Notes: generated by a model from the letters alone, not told the origin. 64,000 nt of DNA from Sphingomonadales bacterium (GCA_028868535.1 JAGWUH010000008.1:38218-102217); one strand, 5' to 3'. Shown: positions 35,298 through 44,730, numbered from the stretch's first letter. Program-made: numbers and translations.

Positions 35298-37643
35298 TCA
35301 GTTCAGCCCGAGGTTCTTCAGCGCCAGGTGAATCTGGAACGAGTTGCCCCGCGTCGCGTCGCCCACGGTCACGTAGTCGCGGCGCCAGGTGAAGCCCAGT
35401 TCGAGGCAGTCGTTGGCATAGGCGAAGCCGAGGCGGGTGCGCAGCGGCTGGAACGACTTGGCAGTGACGCCGGGCAACGTGGTCGTGCCGGAAAGGTCGA
35501 CGATCCCCGACGCGAATACCGACCAGTACTTCGCGAAAGCCACCCGGCCGGCGGCGCGCAGCTCGTTGCTGTCCTGCAGGTCTTCCAGCGAAGCCGCGAT
35601 CTGGCGGTTCAGGCGGGCGTAGCCGACCTCGACATAGGTGCGCTCGCTGCCGATCGTCGCGTCGACCTCGTGGCGCCGCACCGCCAGCGTGTCCTTGTCG
35701 AGTCGGAACCGCTCGGTCAGCTTGAGGAAGTCGCGGAAGCGGAGGTCGACCCGGCCGACGACGTCGGACAAGCGGTCGGAAAGCCCGGTCCCGCTGGGCA
35801 GCAGCGTCGGCTTGCGGGTCAGTCGATAGGACTGCCCGATCGTCGCGTTGACCCGCCAGTCGGGAATCTCGAGCTGCCAGTCGACGCCGTAGGTGAAGCG
35901 CGTGCCGTCCTCGATCCGGTCGTAGCCGGGGAAGCGGTTGAGCGCGAACAGGTTGTCGTCCTCGAGTTCGATCGCCCGGGCGTCTTCGTTGGGGACCGCC
36001 AGGTTGCGGATCGACGGGCTGGCGACGACCTGCAGATGCGGAGTCAGCACCTGGGTGCCGCCGAAAGCGCGGCCGATGAAGGGCCAGGTCACGTCGATCG
36101 CGGCGGTCGCGACGCCGCGGCCCTGCCAGCCCGGGTTGCCGCGATAGATCGCGGTCGAGGTCAGCGCGTTGTCGGCGGAATGATAGATGTCGCCGCGCAC
36201 CAGCCCCGTCAGCGTCACCTGCTGGCCCATGCCGGTCACCTTGCGCAGGTCCCACCGCGCGCTGGCGAACGCGCGCTGCGTGTCCTGCCCGGCGGTGCGG
36301 GTGATCGCCAGGCTGTTCGCCTGGAGCTCGATCGTCCCGCCCAGCCAGGGGTCGCGCAGCCGCCGGCGATAGTCGATCTCGGGCAGCGCCACCGGCACCA
36401 GCCCCTGCCGCTCCCCGGCGCGCATGGTCTGGAACGCCCAGCCGGTGATCGAGAACCAGCTGTCCTTGTCGACGTGGCTGAGCGAGGCGGTCGAGCGGAG
36501 CACGTCGTCGCCGCTGATGAAGTAGCGACGCAGGAACGTGCGGTCGGTGGCGATCCTGCCGGAGAACGACGCGCTCCACCCCGGCGAGAACTGGAACCGC
36601 CCGTTGGCGTCGAGATAGCCGCGGAAATCCTGCGACGTCGTGGTCGAGGTGCCGCCGACCGGGATGCGCCGGCTGGTCGTGGCATAGCCGGTGATCTGGT
36701 ACGCGCCCGAGCCGGTCAGCGCCCGATACTGCACCGACGCCATCGGCGCCGACTTGGTGAAGACATAAGCGGTGGCGGCGATGTCGCGATTGTCGGCGAT
36801 GCGGTAGTAATAGGTGTCGCTCAGCTCGAAGCCGTTGGCCGAGCTGATGCGCACGTTCGGGATCAGCAGTCCGGAGATCGCGCGCCCGTCGGTGGCGATG
36901 GTGATGTTGGGCAGCGGCAGCAAGCGCGCGCCGAACAGCACGAACCGCGCCCCCGCGAACTTGGCGGTCCTGCTGTCGGGATCATAGACCACCTGCCGCG
37001 CGGTGATCTTCCACGCCGGCTTCCTGTCGCAGCCGAGCTCGTCGACGACGTCGCAGCCGGTGTAGGCGGCCTTGCCCAGCAGGATCTTGCCGTCGGCGCG
37101 GCGTTCGCCGCCCTTCGCCGCCAGTCGCCCGCCTTCGCGCAGTGCCAGCAGCATGTCCTGCATCGCACCGGTCTCGAACTTGTCGGTCAGCTCGACCTGC
37201 TCGGTGAAAAGCTGGTTGCCGTCCTCATCGACCATGCGGATCGCCCCGCGCGCGACAATCCTGCCGGTCTTGCGATCGTAGGTCACGGTATCGGCGCGCA
37301 GCGACCGGTCCTCGCGATGCAGCGTGACGTTGCCGCTGGCAGTGACCACCTCGGTCTCGTCGTTGTACTCGACCCGGTCGGCCTCGAACGAGACGGGCGT
37401 ATCGTCCTTGCCGCCCGAGGGATTGGCCGACCGCGAGGAGATTCCCTGCGGCAGCGCCGGTGCCATCGCCGCGCCCGCCAGCAGCGGATCGCCGATCGTC
37501 AGTCGCGACAGGATGCCCGCCTGCGCCGGCGCGGCGATCCACACCGCCAGCGCCGCCGCGCCACAGGCAAACCGCCGCAGCGCGCGCCGGGCCCGATCAC
37601 GACCAGCCAAACAGAGCGGCGCAGGCCGCGATACAGGGTCCAT
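35298..37643 (-). CDS. lptD: LPS-assembly outer-membrane protein LptD
   Basis: The 781-aa protein has an OstA/LptA-like N-terminal domain (VSFEADRVEYNDETEVVTASGNVTLHREDRSLRADTVTYD), then a beta-barrel with paired cysteines (YTGCDVVDELGCD). With LptE it inserts LPS or related lipids into the outer leaflet. The signal sequence has a long basic n-region (about 28 residues) before ACGAAALAVWIAAPAQA-like hydrophobics. A good promoter (37650-37678) lies almost on the start codon, so either the message is nearly leaderless or translation starts further in. Confidence 0.94.
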   Translation of the reverse strand: MDPVSRPAPLCLAGRDRARRALRRFACGAAALAVWIAAPAQAGILSRLTIGDPLLAGAAMAPALPQGISSRSANPSGGKDDTPVSFEADRVEYNDETEVVTASGNVTLHREDRSLRADTVTYDRKTGRIVARGAIRMVDEDGNQLFTEQVELTDKFETGAMQDMLLALREGGRLAAKGGERRADGKILLGKAAYTGCDVVDELGCDRKPAWKITARQVVYDPDSRTAKFAGARFVLFGARLLPLPNITIATDGRAISGLLIPNVRISSANGFELSDTYYYRIADNRDIAATAYVFTKSAPMASVQYRALTGSGAYQITGYATTSRRIPVGGTSTTTSQDFRGYLDANGRFQFSPGWSASFSGRIATDRTFLRRYFISGDDVLRSTASLSHVDKDSWFSITGWAFQTMRAGERQGLVPVALPEIDYRRRLRDPWLGGTIELQANSLAITRTAGQDTQRAFASARWDLRKVTGMGQQVTLTGLVRGDIYHSADNALTSTAIYRGNPGWQGRGVATAAIDVTWPFIGRAFGGTQVLTPHLQVVASPSIRNLAVPNEDARAIELEDDNLFALNRFPGYDRIEDGTRFTYGVDWQLEIPDWRVNATIGQSYRLTRKPTLLPSGTGLSDRLSDVVGRVDLRFRDFLKLTERFRLDKDTLAVRRHEVDATIGSERTYVEVGYARLNRQIAASLEDLQDSNELRAAGRVAFAKYWSVFASGIVDLSGTTTLPGVTAKSFQPLRTRLGFAYANDCLELGFTWRRDYVTVGDATRGNSFQIHLALKNLGLN

Positions 37644-37649
37644 CCCTTG

Positions 37650-37678
37650 CCTATTGCACCGCCCGCGCCTAACTGCAA
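37650..37678 (-). promoter_or_regulatory. sigma-70-like promoter for lptD
   Basis: On the minus strand TTGCAG (-35, 37673-37678) and AATAGG (-10, 37650-37655) are separated by exactly 17 bp. The -10 ends six bases before the lptD ATG, which would give a leaderless or near-leaderless transcript. The same TTGC-type -35 occurs upstream of ndk and tRNA-Ala. Confidence 0.5.
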
Positions 37679-37738
37679 TCCGCCTCGGACGCAGGGCCGT
37701 TTCAGCCCGCCGCAGTCCGCCCAGCTTCGGGAGTTTCC

Positions 37739-39217
37739 ATGCACGTTCGCTTCTCCGCCGCCCCGGTCCCCGCCGATTCCGCGCTGGTCGCGCGGCTGGT
37801 CGAACAGGACGCGCTGCCGGCCGACCTGCCGGCGGTGGTTGCCGAAGGGGCGAAGCAGTCCCGCTTCACCGGCAAGACCGGGCAGGTCCACGAAGCCTTC
37901 GTCGCCCAGGGCGAGGCCATCGCCCGCGTCGCCCTCGCCGGCATCGGTGCCCGGGGCGAGGGCGATCGCCGGGCCGCGCTCGAAAAGGCGGGCGCCGGGC
38001 TCACCGCCCGGTACCTGACCTCGGGCGTCACCACCCTCGCGCTCGACCTGGCCGGCTCGGGCCTTGCCGCCGACGAGACCGCCGCAGTCCTCCTCGCCGC
38101 CCGCCTGCGCGGCTGGCGCTGGGATGCCTGGCGCACGACACTGAAGGACGACCAGAAGCCGACCCTTGCGGAAATCGTCGTCCATGGCGCCCCCGAAGGC
38201 GCCGAGGCGGCCTGGCAGCGTGAATCTGCGCTGGCCGAAGGCGTCGAACTGACGCGGGAACTGGTCACCGAGCCTGGCAACGTCCTCTATCCCGAATCAT
38301 TCGTTGTCCGCGTCCAGGGCCGCGTTGCCGGCACCGGCCTCGAGGTCACCGTGCTCGACGAGGCGGCGATGCGCGATCTCGGCATGGGCGCGCTGCTCGG
38401 CGTCGCGCAGGGGTCGCTCCGCAGCCCCCGCATCCTGGCGCTGCGCTGGAACGGCGCCGCCGCCGACGCCAAGCCGGTGGCTTTCGTCGGCAAGGGCGTC
38501 ACTTTCGACAGCGGCGGCATCAGCCTCAAGCCCGGCGCCGGCATGGAGGACATGAAGTGGGACATGGGCGGCGCCGGCGCCGTCGCCGGGGCGATGCTGG
38601 CGCTGGCGAAGCGCCGTGCGAAGGCAAACGTCGTCGGCATCTGCGGCCTCGTCGAGAACATGCCCGATGGCGGCGCGCAACGCCCGGGTGACGTCGTCAA
38701 GACGATGTCGGGCCAGACCGTCGAGGTGATCAACACCGACGCCGAGGGCCGCCTCGTGCTCTGCGACGTGCTGACCTGGACGCAGAAGACCTTCCAGCCC
38801 GCCACCATCATCGATCTCGCCACGCTTACCGGCGCGATCATCGCCACGCTCGGCAACGAATACGCCGGCCTGTTCAGCAACGACGACGCGCTGGCCGAGC
38901 GCATCCTCGCCGCCGGCAAGGCCTGTGGCGAGCAGCTCTGGCGCCTGCCGATGGGCGCGGTCTACGACAAGATGATCGACAGCCCGATCGCCGACATGAA
39001 GAACATGGGCAGCCGCTATGCCGGTTCGATCACCGCCGCGCAGTTCATCCAGCGCTTCATCGACAAGGGTGCCGACGGCAAGGCCACGCCGTGGGCCCAC
39101 CTCGACATCGCCGGCATGGTCTGGGCCGACAAGCCCGGGCAAACCTGGGACAAGGGCGCCACCGGCTATGGCGTCCGCCTGATCGACCGCATCGTCCGCG
39201 ACGCGCACGAAGCCTGA
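37739..39217 (+). CDS. pepA: leucyl aminopeptidase, M17 family
   Basis: The 492-aa cytosolic metallopeptidase has VGKGVTFDSGGISLKPGAGMEDMKWDMGGAGAV (first metal aspartates), GLVENMPDGGAQRPGDVV and the M17 signature NTDAEGRLVL with VLTWTQK following. It removes N-terminal residues from peptides using two divalent metals; some members also bind DNA at recombination sites. It is divergent from lptD and followed by holC after 22 bp, as in many proteobacteria. Confidence 0.96.
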   Translation: MHVRFSAAPVPADSALVARLVEQDALPADLPAVVAEGAKQSRFTGKTGQVHEAFVAQGEAIARVALAGIGARGEGDRRAALEKAGAGLTARYLTSGVTTLALDLAGSGLAADETAAVLLAARLRGWRWDAWRTTLKDDQKPTLAEIVVHGAPEGAEAAWQRESALAEGVELTRELVTEPGNVLYPESFVVRVQGRVAGTGLEVTVLDEAAMRDLGMGALLGVAQGSLRSPRILALRWNGAAADAKPVAFVGKGVTFDSGGISLKPGAGMEDMKWDMGGAGAVAGAMLALAKRRAKANVVGICGLVENMPDGGAQRPGDVVKTMSGQTVEVINTDAEGRLVLCDVLTWTQKTFQPATIIDLATLTGAIIATLGNEYAGLFSNDDALAERILAAGKACGEQLWRLPMGAVYDKMIDSPIADMKNMGSRYAGSITAAQFIQRFIDKGADGKATPWAHLDIAGMVWADKPGQTWDKGATGYGVRLIDRIVRDAHEA

Positions 39218-39239
39218 TCGGCCGGCGGATCGGGGCGCC

Positions 39240-39683
39240 ATGCAGGTCGATTTCTACCAGCTCGGCCACGATCCGGTCGGCCGCGCGCTGGCGCTGATCG
39301 CCGGCAAGGTGCTCGAATCCGGCCAGCGCCTCCTCGTTGTCGCCGATGGCGACGGCCGCCGCCAGGCGCTGTCCGAGGCGCTGTGGTCCGCCGGGCCGAC
39401 GCGCTTCCTCGCCAACGGCGAGTCCGGGGGCGAGCACGACGCCGACCAGCCCATCCTGCTATCCGCCACGGTCCACCCCGCCAACGCCGCGCGCAACGTC
39501 GCGCTGGCCGACGGCGTCTGGCGCGATGCCGTGGTCGATGGCAGGTTCGATCGCGTGTTCCTGCTGTTCGACGAGGAGACCGTCGCCGCCGCCCGCCTAT
39601 GCTGGCGCGATCTCGGCACCCGCGAGGGCCTCGCCCGCCGTTTCTGGAAACAGGTCGACGGCCGTTGGACCCAGGCCGGCTGA
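39240..39683 (+). CDS. holC: DNA polymerase III subunit chi
   Basis: The 147-aa protein has the chi family pattern: MQVDFYQLGHDPVGRALALIAGKVLESGQRLLVVADG, LWSAGPTRFLANGESGGEHDADQPILLS and FDRVFLLFDEETVAAARLCWRDL. Chi links the clamp loader to single-stranded DNA-binding protein. The pepA-holC order supports the call. Confidence 0.93.
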   Translation: MQVDFYQLGHDPVGRALALIAGKVLESGQRLLVVADGDGRRQALSEALWSAGPTRFLANGESGGEHDADQPILLSATVHPANAARNVALADGVWRDAVVDGRFDRVFLLFDEETVAAARLCWRDLGTREGLARRFWKQVDGRWTQAG

Positions 39684-39716
39684 GCAGGGGTGAATGAGCC
39701 AGGGGGCGCGCCCGCC

Positions 39717-39745
39717 TTGCAGTGCAGCACAATCCCCGCTAGGGG
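39717..39745 (+). promoter_or_regulatory. sigma-70-like promoter for ndk
   Basis: TTGCAG (39717-39722) and TAGGGG (39740-39745) are separated by 17 bp, 41 bp upstream of the ndk ATG. The spacing and the TTGCAG box match the lptD promoter call. Confidence 0.45.
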
Positions 39746-39786
39746 CGCGCCCGACAAGATAACCCGCAATTCGCAAGGAACGTCCC

Positions 39787-40209
39787 ATGGCGGTCACCCG
39801 CACCTTCTCGATCATCAAGCCCGACGCCACCCGCCGCAACCTCACCGGCGCGGTCACCAAGATGCTGGAAGAGGCCGGCCTGCGTGTCGTCGCCAGCAAG
39901 CGCATCCAGATGTCGAAGGAACAGGCCGAGGGCTTCTATGGCGTCCACCGCGAGCGTCCGTTCTTCGGCGACCTCGTCAGCTTCATGACCAGCGGCCCGG
40001 TCGTCGTCCAGGTGCTGGAAGGCGAGGACGCGGTGAAGCGCAACCGCGACATCATGGGCGCCACCAACCCCGCCAACGCCGAGCCGGGCACGATCCGCAA
40101 GGAACTGGCAGAATCGATCGAGGCAAACTCGGTCCACGGCTCGGACTCGGACGAGAACGCCGCGATCGAGATCGCGTTCTTCTTCAAGCCCGAGGAAATC
40201 GTCGGCTGA
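39787..40209 (+). CDS. ndk: nucleoside diphosphate kinase
   Basis: The 140-aa kinase matches Ndk along its length: [85 protein letters not shown] with the phospho-histidine in NSVHGSD. It equilibrates NTP and NDP pools. AAGGAACGTCCC precedes the ATG. A bidirectional terminator follows. Confidence 0.97.
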   Translation: MAVTRTFSIIKPDATRRNLTGAVTKMLEEAGLRVVASKRIQMSKEQAEGFYGVHRERPFFGDLVSFMTSGPVVVQVLEGEDAVKRNRDIMGATNPANAEPGTIRKELAESIEANSVHGSDSDENAAIEIAFFFKPEEIVG

Positions 40210-40231
40210 TCCAGCCGGCAGCGATGGGCTG

Positions 40232-40269
40232 AAAAAGCCGCGGCGGGGTCAGCCCTGCCGCGGCTTTTT
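40232..40269. terminator. bidirectional intrinsic terminator between ndk and the porin gene
   Basis: AAAAAGCCGCGGC pairs with GCCGCGGCTTTTT, giving a GC stem bounded by A-tract and T-tract on opposite sides. It can therefore terminate both ndk (plus) and the TorF-type gene (minus), which converge here with 64 bp between stops. Confidence 0.9.
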
Positions 40270-40273
40270 CGCA

Positions 40274-40957
40274 TCAGAGCGTCACGCTCAGCGACGCGAC
40301 CACCCGCGCCTTGCCGAGGCTGCCGAATTGCGCGGTATCGGTGTCGTGGTAGCGCAGCCCGATGCTCACCCCGGGCAGCGCGGCATAGGATGCGCCGAGG
40401 TTCCAGGTGTTGTACGAGGCGGTGGAATTGCTGACCTGCTGGTGACCGAAAGCGGCGGAAGCGGTCACTTTCGGCAGGACCGGGATGGCGCCGCCCACTT
40501 CGGTGTAGAACGCGTGGTGGCCGCTGCCGAAGTAGTTGCCGGTATAGTAGCCCGCAACATGCGCGTTGACCGGCCCGATATTGCCGGACAGCGCAACCTT
40601 GCCTTCCAGCGTGTCGATTTTCGTCGCCGCGTCGACATAGCCGTAGCGCACGAAGCCGACGTCGAGCTTTGCCGGCCCGATCGGCAGGACATAGCCGCCC
40701 CAGACGTCGTATTCCTGCCGGATGTTCGCAAACTTCACGTTCTCGGTCTCGGCGCCGAGGTAGAACCCGTGCGACGACAGGTTGACCACGGCGAACACCG
40801 CCGGGTTCTGGTTGGTCTGTGAAAACCCGCGCCAGACATAGTCGGTGGCGCCGGTCAGCGTCACCGAAACGTCGATGGCGGGCTTCGCGGCACCGGCGTG
40901 CGCGGTGGCAGGCAGCAGGAACAGGCTCGCGGCCAGCGCGATGGCGGAAGTCCTCAT
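40274..40957 (-). CDS. TorF family putative porin
   Basis: The 227-aa protein has a signal peptide (LAASLFLLPATAHAG), then VSVTLTGATDYVWRGFSQTNQNPAVFAVVNLSSHGFYLGAETENV, the typical opening of the TorF/Gcw_chp family of small outer-membrane barrels, and a C-terminal beta strand ending in VTL. It may act as a porin; the substrate is unknown. ATG 40957 was chosen because the strong GAGGGGATTTG site lies between it and the track's 40972 start. Confidence 0.88.
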   Translation of the reverse strand: MRTSAIALAASLFLLPATAHAGAAKPAIDVSVTLTGATDYVWRGFSQTNQNPAVFAVVNLSSHGFYLGAETENVKFANIRQEYDVWGGYVLPIGPAKLDVGFVRYGYVDAATKIDTLEGKVALSGNIGPVNAHVAGYYTGNYFGSGHHAFYTEVGGAIPVLPKVTASAAFGHQQVSNSTASYNTWNLGASYAALPGVSIGLRYHDTDTAQFGSLGKARVVASLSVTL

Positions 40958-41056
40958 GGCAAATCCCCTCATTGCGGGCGGCGTATCGCCTGCCCGCTGG
41001 CTTTACGTGTGGTTGCTTGGATGCGACCCGAAGGGCGTCTCGCGCGCCCCGGCGTT

Positions 41057-41092
41057 CCGGCGCGGGCCCGGGAGAGGATGGGCCCGCGCCGG
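41057..41092 (-). terminator. terminator-like hairpin after the aldehyde dehydrogenase
   Basis: CCGGCGCGGGCCC (41057-41069) and GGGCCCGCGCCGG (41080-41092) form a perfect 13-bp stem with a 10-nt loop, 11 bp beyond the aldehyde dehydrogenase stop. No U-tract follows on the minus-strand transcript. Confidence 0.65.
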
Positions 41093-41103
41093 ATTGGGTA
41101 GCC

Positions 41104-42627
41104 CTAGAAGAAGCCGAGCTTCTTCGGGCTGTAGCTGACCAGCAGGTTCTTGGTCTGCTGGTAGTGGTCCAGCATCATCTTGTGCGTCTCGCGGCCGATG
41201 CCGGATTGCTTGTAGCCGCCGAACGCCGCGTGCGCGGGGTAGGCGTGGTAGCAGTTGGTCCAGACGCGCCCGGCCTGGATCGCGCGGCCGAAGCGGTAGC
41301 AGGTGTTGATGTCGCGGCTCCACACCCCGGCGCCGAGGCCGAAGGCGGTGTCGTTGGCGATCGCCAGCGCCTCGTCGGCGTCGCGGAAGGTGGTGGTGGA
41401 GACGACCGGGCCGAAGATCTCCTCCTGGAAGATCCGCATCTTGTTGTGGCCCTTGAACACCGTCGGCTGGACGTAATAGCCGCCCGCCAGGTCCCCCGTC
41501 ATCTGCGCGGCGTGGCCGCCGATCAGCACCTCGGCGCCCTCGTTGCGGCCGATGTCGAGGTAGCGCAGGATCTTGTCCTGCTGCTCGGCGCTGGCCTGCG
41601 CACCGATCATCGTCTCGATGTCGAGCGGGCTGCCCTGGCGGATCGCGGCGACGCGCTTCAGCGCCTTTTCCATGAAGCGGTCGTAGATGCTTTCCTGGAT
41701 CAGCGCCCTGCTCGGGCAGGTGCAGACCTCGCCCTGGTTGAGCGCGAACATCACGAAGCCCTCGATCGCCTTGTCGAAGAAGTCGTCATCCTCGGCGCAG
41801 ACGTCGGCGAAGAAGATGTTCGGGCTCTTGCCGCCCAGCTCCAGCGTCACCGGGATCAGGTTCTCGCTGGCATATTGCATGATCAGCCGGCCGGTGGTGG
41901 ATTCGCCGGTGAAGGCGATCTTGGCGATGCGCTTCGACGATGCCAGCGGCTTGCCGGCCTCGAGCCCGAAGCCGTTGACGATGTTGAGTACGCCCGGCGG
42001 CAGCAGGTCGGCGATCAGCTCTGTCAGAACGAGGATGGATGCCGGAGTCTGCTCGGCCGGCTTGAGCACGACGCAGTTGCCGGCGGCGAGGGCAGGGGCC
42101 ACTTTCCACGCCGCCATCAGGATCGGGAAGTTCCAGGGGATGATCTGGCCGACCACGCCCAGCGGCTCATGAATGTGATAGGCCATGGTGTCGGCGTCGA
42201 TCTCGCCGATCGAGCCTTCCTGCGCGCGGATGCAGCCGGCGAAGTAGCGGAAATGGTCGATCGCGAGCGGAATGTCGGCGGCGGTGGTCTCGCGGATCGG
42301 CTTGCCGTTGTCCCAGGTCTCGGCCAGCGCCAGTACCGGCAGGTTGGCCTCCATGCGATCGGCGATGCGGTTGAGGATCACGGCGCGCTCGGCCGGGCTG
42401 GTGCGGCCCCAGCTCTCGCGCGCGGCGTGCGCGGCGTCGAGCGCCAGCTCGATGTCGGCGGCATCGGACCGAGCGACCTCGCACACCGGCTTGCCGGTGA
42501 TCGGGCTGACATTGTCGAAATAGCGGCCGGCGAGTGGGGCGGTCCAGCGGCCGCCGATGAAGTTGTCGTAGCGCGCGTTGAACGGTGGCTTCAGGGTGCT
42601 GGCGCGTTCGGCGATCAGGGTGTCCAT
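41104..42627 (-). CDS. aldehyde dehydrogenase (ExaC/AcoD-like)
   Basis: The 507-aa non-acylating aldehyde dehydrogenase has [27 protein letters not shown] (cofactor site), [11 protein letters not shown] (general base) and [18 protein letters not shown], whose cysteine is catalytic; it ends YSPKKLGFF. It oxidises aldehydes to acids with NAD+, and close relatives serve ethanol, acetoin or glycerol pathways. The AcoR-like gene upstream on the same strand and a palindrome 109 bp before the ATG suggest aldehyde- or alcohol-responsive control. Confidence 0.95.
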   Translation of the reverse strand: MDTLIAERASTLKPPFNARYDNFIGGRWTAPLAGRYFDNVSPITGKPVCEVARSDAADIELALDAAHAARESWGRTSPAERAVILNRIADRMEANLPVLALAETWDNGKPIRETTAADIPLAIDHFRYFAGCIRAQEGSIGEIDADTMAYHIHEPLGVVGQIIPWNFPILMAAWKVAPALAAGNCVVLKPAEQTPASILVLTELIADLLPPGVLNIVNGFGLEAGKPLASSKRIAKIAFTGESTTGRLIMQYASENLIPVTLELGGKSPNIFFADVCAEDDDFFDKAIEGFVMFALNQGEVCTCPSRALIQESIYDRFMEKALKRVAAIRQGSPLDIETMIGAQASAEQQDKILRYLDIGRNEGAEVLIGGHAAQMTGDLAGGYYVQPTVFKGHNKMRIFQEEIFGPVVSTTTFRDADEALAIANDTAFGLGAGVWSRDINTCYRFGRAIQAGRVWTNCYHAYPAHAAFGGYKQSGIGRETHKMMLDHYQQTKNLLVSYSPKKLGFF

Positions 42628-42737
42628 CGGAAACGATCCTCTCCGGTCGGGCGGGCTGGATTGCCCGCCTCTGCGACCGTCGATGCGCTGGACCGTCGCG
42701 GCGCGACAGGGGGTGGGGAAACCGGGCGTCGCCAGCC

Positions 42738-42755
42738 TGTCTCGCTTGCGGGACA
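42738..42755. promoter_or_regulatory. operator-like palindrome upstream of aldehyde dehydrogenase (copy A)
   Basis: TGTCTCGCTTGCGGGACA, extended by CC/GG on the flanks, is an almost perfect palindrome with one mismatch per arm. It is essentially the same sequence as copy B at 43842-43859 (TGTCCCGATTGCGAGACA). The extended site ends 109 bp upstream of the aldehyde dehydrogenase start. TGTC...GACA palindromes fit AcoR-family activator sites. Confidence 0.65.
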
Positions 42756-42767
42756 GGTGCGCGGCCG

Positions 42768-43733
42768 TCAGTGCGCCTTGCCGACCATCCCGGCGCGTTC
42801 CATGCGGCGGTACATCGTTGCGCGACCGATCCCCAGCAGCCGCGCCGCCGCGGCGACATTGCCACCGCTGCGCGCCAGCGCCTGCCGCAGTACGGCGCGC
42901 TCGCCGTCGTCGAAGCCGGCGGCCGCCCCGGTGCCCAGCACATCGCCCAGAGGCTTGGGCTCGACCCGCGGCTCGCTGCCCAACCGGAAGCGCTGGCGCG
43001 CCGCGCGGGTCGCGCCGATCACCAGGTCATCGCGGTCGACAGCCAGCATCAGTCCGCCCTGGACCGGGTGCTCGCCGGCAACGACGATGCGCGCATCGGC
43101 ATAGCGGCGGCAGAAGAAATCACGTTCGATCGCCCGCGCTGCGTCCTGCACCAGCGCTGCAATCAGCCCGGCCATGGCCTCGCCATGGTCGGCGCGGGCA
43201 GTCGAGACGTCCAGCGCCGCGACGAGCTGGCCTTCCGGCCCGAAGATCGGCGCGTCCATGCAGCTGACGCCGATGTTGCGGCTGGCGAAGTGCTCGTGGC
43301 GATGGATCACCACCGGCCGCGCCTCGACCAGACAGGTGCCGATGCCGTTGGTGCCCTCAGCCGCCTCACTCCAGCTCGCGCCGGTGGCGAGGCCGACGGC
43401 ATTGAACAGCGCCGCTTCTGAATCGGGCGATCGCGTCTCCAGCACGGTCCCGTGAAGATCGGACATCAGGACGCAGCACCCGGTCGGCCCTACGCTGGAA
43501 AAAAGCCGGTCCAGCGTCGGCGTCGCCACCTGCAGCAGTTCCGCATTGGCCTCGCGCAGCAGCGCGGTCTCGGCCGCGCCCAGCCGCGCGCCGCTGCGTT
43601 GCCCCGCTGGATCGAGCCCGTGCCGCAGCGCTGATCGGCACCAGGATGCCGCCACGCTGGACAGCGCCGCTGCCTGCGGCGATTGCACGGTGCTGAGCAC
43701 GTGGTCGCTGTGCCTGATCGGGGCTTTCGCCAT
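42768..43733 (-). CDS. AcoR-like GAF/Fis-type regulator lacking the AAA+ domain
   Basis: The 321-aa regulator has an AcoR-type N-terminus ([16 protein letters not shown]), a GAF sensor region ([79 protein letters not shown]) and a C-terminal Fis HTH ([27 protein letters not shown]). The sigma-54-interacting AAA+ domain (GAFTGA) of classical AcoR is absent. ATG 43733 is preceded by CAGGAGACGC. It probably controls itself and the aldehyde dehydrogenase through the paired palindromes. Confidence 0.9.
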   Translation of the reverse strand: MAKAPIRHSDHVLSTVQSPQAAALSSVAASWCRSALRHGLDPAGQRSGARLGAAETALLREANAELLQVATPTLDRLFSSVGPTGCCVLMSDLHGTVLETRSPDSEAALFNAVGLATGASWSEAAEGTNGIGTCLVEARPVVIHRHEHFASRNIGVSCMDAPIFGPEGQLVAALDVSTARADHGEAMAGLIAALVQDAARAIERDFFCRRYADARIVVAGEHPVQGGLMLAVDRDDLVIGATRAARQRFRLGSEPRVEPKPLGDVLGTGAAAGFDDGERAVLRQALARSGGNVAAAARLLGIGRATMYRRMERAGMVGKAH

Positions 43734-43841
43734 GCTGCGTCTCCTGCACCCTCTCGCTGTCCCGCGCATCTTGCGTCGGCCGGGCAAGCCTGTTCAGCCT
43801 AACGCGAAATGCAAGCAAACGCGAACGACGTCGCGGCGATG

Positions 43842-43859
43842 TGTCCCGATTGCGAGACA
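43842..43859. promoter_or_regulatory. operator-like palindrome upstream of the AcoR-like regulator (copy B)
   Basis: TGTCCCGATTGCGAGACA matches copy A (42738) at 15 of 18 positions and is itself an imperfect palindrome. It begins 109 bp upstream of the regulator's ATG, the same distance as copy A from the aldehyde dehydrogenase start. This suggests autoregulation. Confidence 0.6.
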
Positions 43860-43926
43860 GGTCCCGATACAAGACGGGCGCCAGCTTGCGCCGACGCCCG
43901 CCTGAGGTCGGGAAAGTCCGGCCGGA

Positions 43927-44730
43927 TCAGCTCTCGACCATTTCCTTCGGGTCCGGAGCCAGCGCCTTGCGGGTCCAGCCCTTGCCGTAGTCAAGCGTGC
44001 CGAACATCCAGTCGTAGAGCAGCGAGATCGTCGCGAAGTTGCCGCCGGTGAAACGCGCGTGGTGGTTGTGGTGCATCACCGACATCGTGTTCAGGTACCG
44101 GATCGGGAACTTGTCGCTCCACAGGTCGTGGTTGTGCTGGTTGATCTCGCTGAACGCGTACCAGGTGACGATCACGGTCACGACGTGGAAATCGCCCATG
44201 AACCGCGACAGCACGAAGATCACCGCGGTGTAGAGACCCAGGCCCATCGCCACCTCGATCGGGTGGATGTAGCTGCCGTCGTTGCGGCACGGGTTCTTCT
44301 GGCGGTGATGATAGGCGTGGACCCACAGCAGCGGGCCGGGGCCGAAGCCGCCGTCATGGAACAGGAAGCGGTGAACGAGGTAGTAGAAGAAGTCGTAGAC
44401 CATCAGGATCACGACCATGTCGCGCAGGATCTGCCACCACGGTTGCGGTTCGAGGGTCAGGCAGAAGGGCAGCACCCCGCCGAAGATCACGATCGTGTCG
44501 ATCGCGCCCCACTTGGCGTTCCACTTCTGGTTTTCGGCGTAGCGGGGGTTTTCCATCTTCTTGGCGAAGGCCTCGGCGTTCATCTTCGCCGATTGCGCGA
44601 AGGCGGGCACCAGTTGCACGCCGAGCCAGCGCAGGCTCTTCGTCAGCACGAAGATGCCGATTCCCGCCATCAGCGAGTATTGCCAGTGATACTGCGTAAG
44701 CAGTGATTGCAGCCAGGGGGCATCCATCAT
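43927..44730 (-). CDS. fatty acid hydroxylase/sterol desaturase superfamily protein
   Basis: The 267-aa integral membrane di-iron protein has histidine clusters HRFLFH, HAYHHRQ and HHNHHARF plus DLWSDKFPIRYLNT, and four or more hydrophobic helices. The family hydroxylates or desaturates lipids, sterols or carotenoids with O2 at the membrane. GGAGAACG precedes tandem ATGs at 44730 and 44727. It is a close paralogue of the divergent gene at 44983, sharing FATISLLYDWMFGTLDYG-type blocks. Substrate unknown. Confidence 0.9.
   Translation of the reverse strand: MMDAPWLQSLLTQYHWQYSLMAGIGIFVLTKSLRWLGVQLVPAFAQSAKMNAEAFAKKMENPRYAENQKWNAKWGAIDTIVIFGGVLPFCLTLEPQPWWQILRDMVVILMVYDFFYYLVHRFLFHDGGFGPGPLLWVHAYHHRQKNPCRNDGSYIHPIEVAMGLGLYTAVIFVLSRFMGDFHVVTVIVTWYAFSEINQHNHDLWSDKFPIRYLNTMSVMHHNHHARFTGGNFATISLLYDWMFGTLDYGKGWTRKALAPDPKEMVES

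Noticed and set aside
33672-38018. 1448-aa plus-strand ORF
   Set aside because: It is antisense to surA and lptD, has no domain pattern and shows the Arg/Gly/Ala-rich composition of GC-rich shadow frames.
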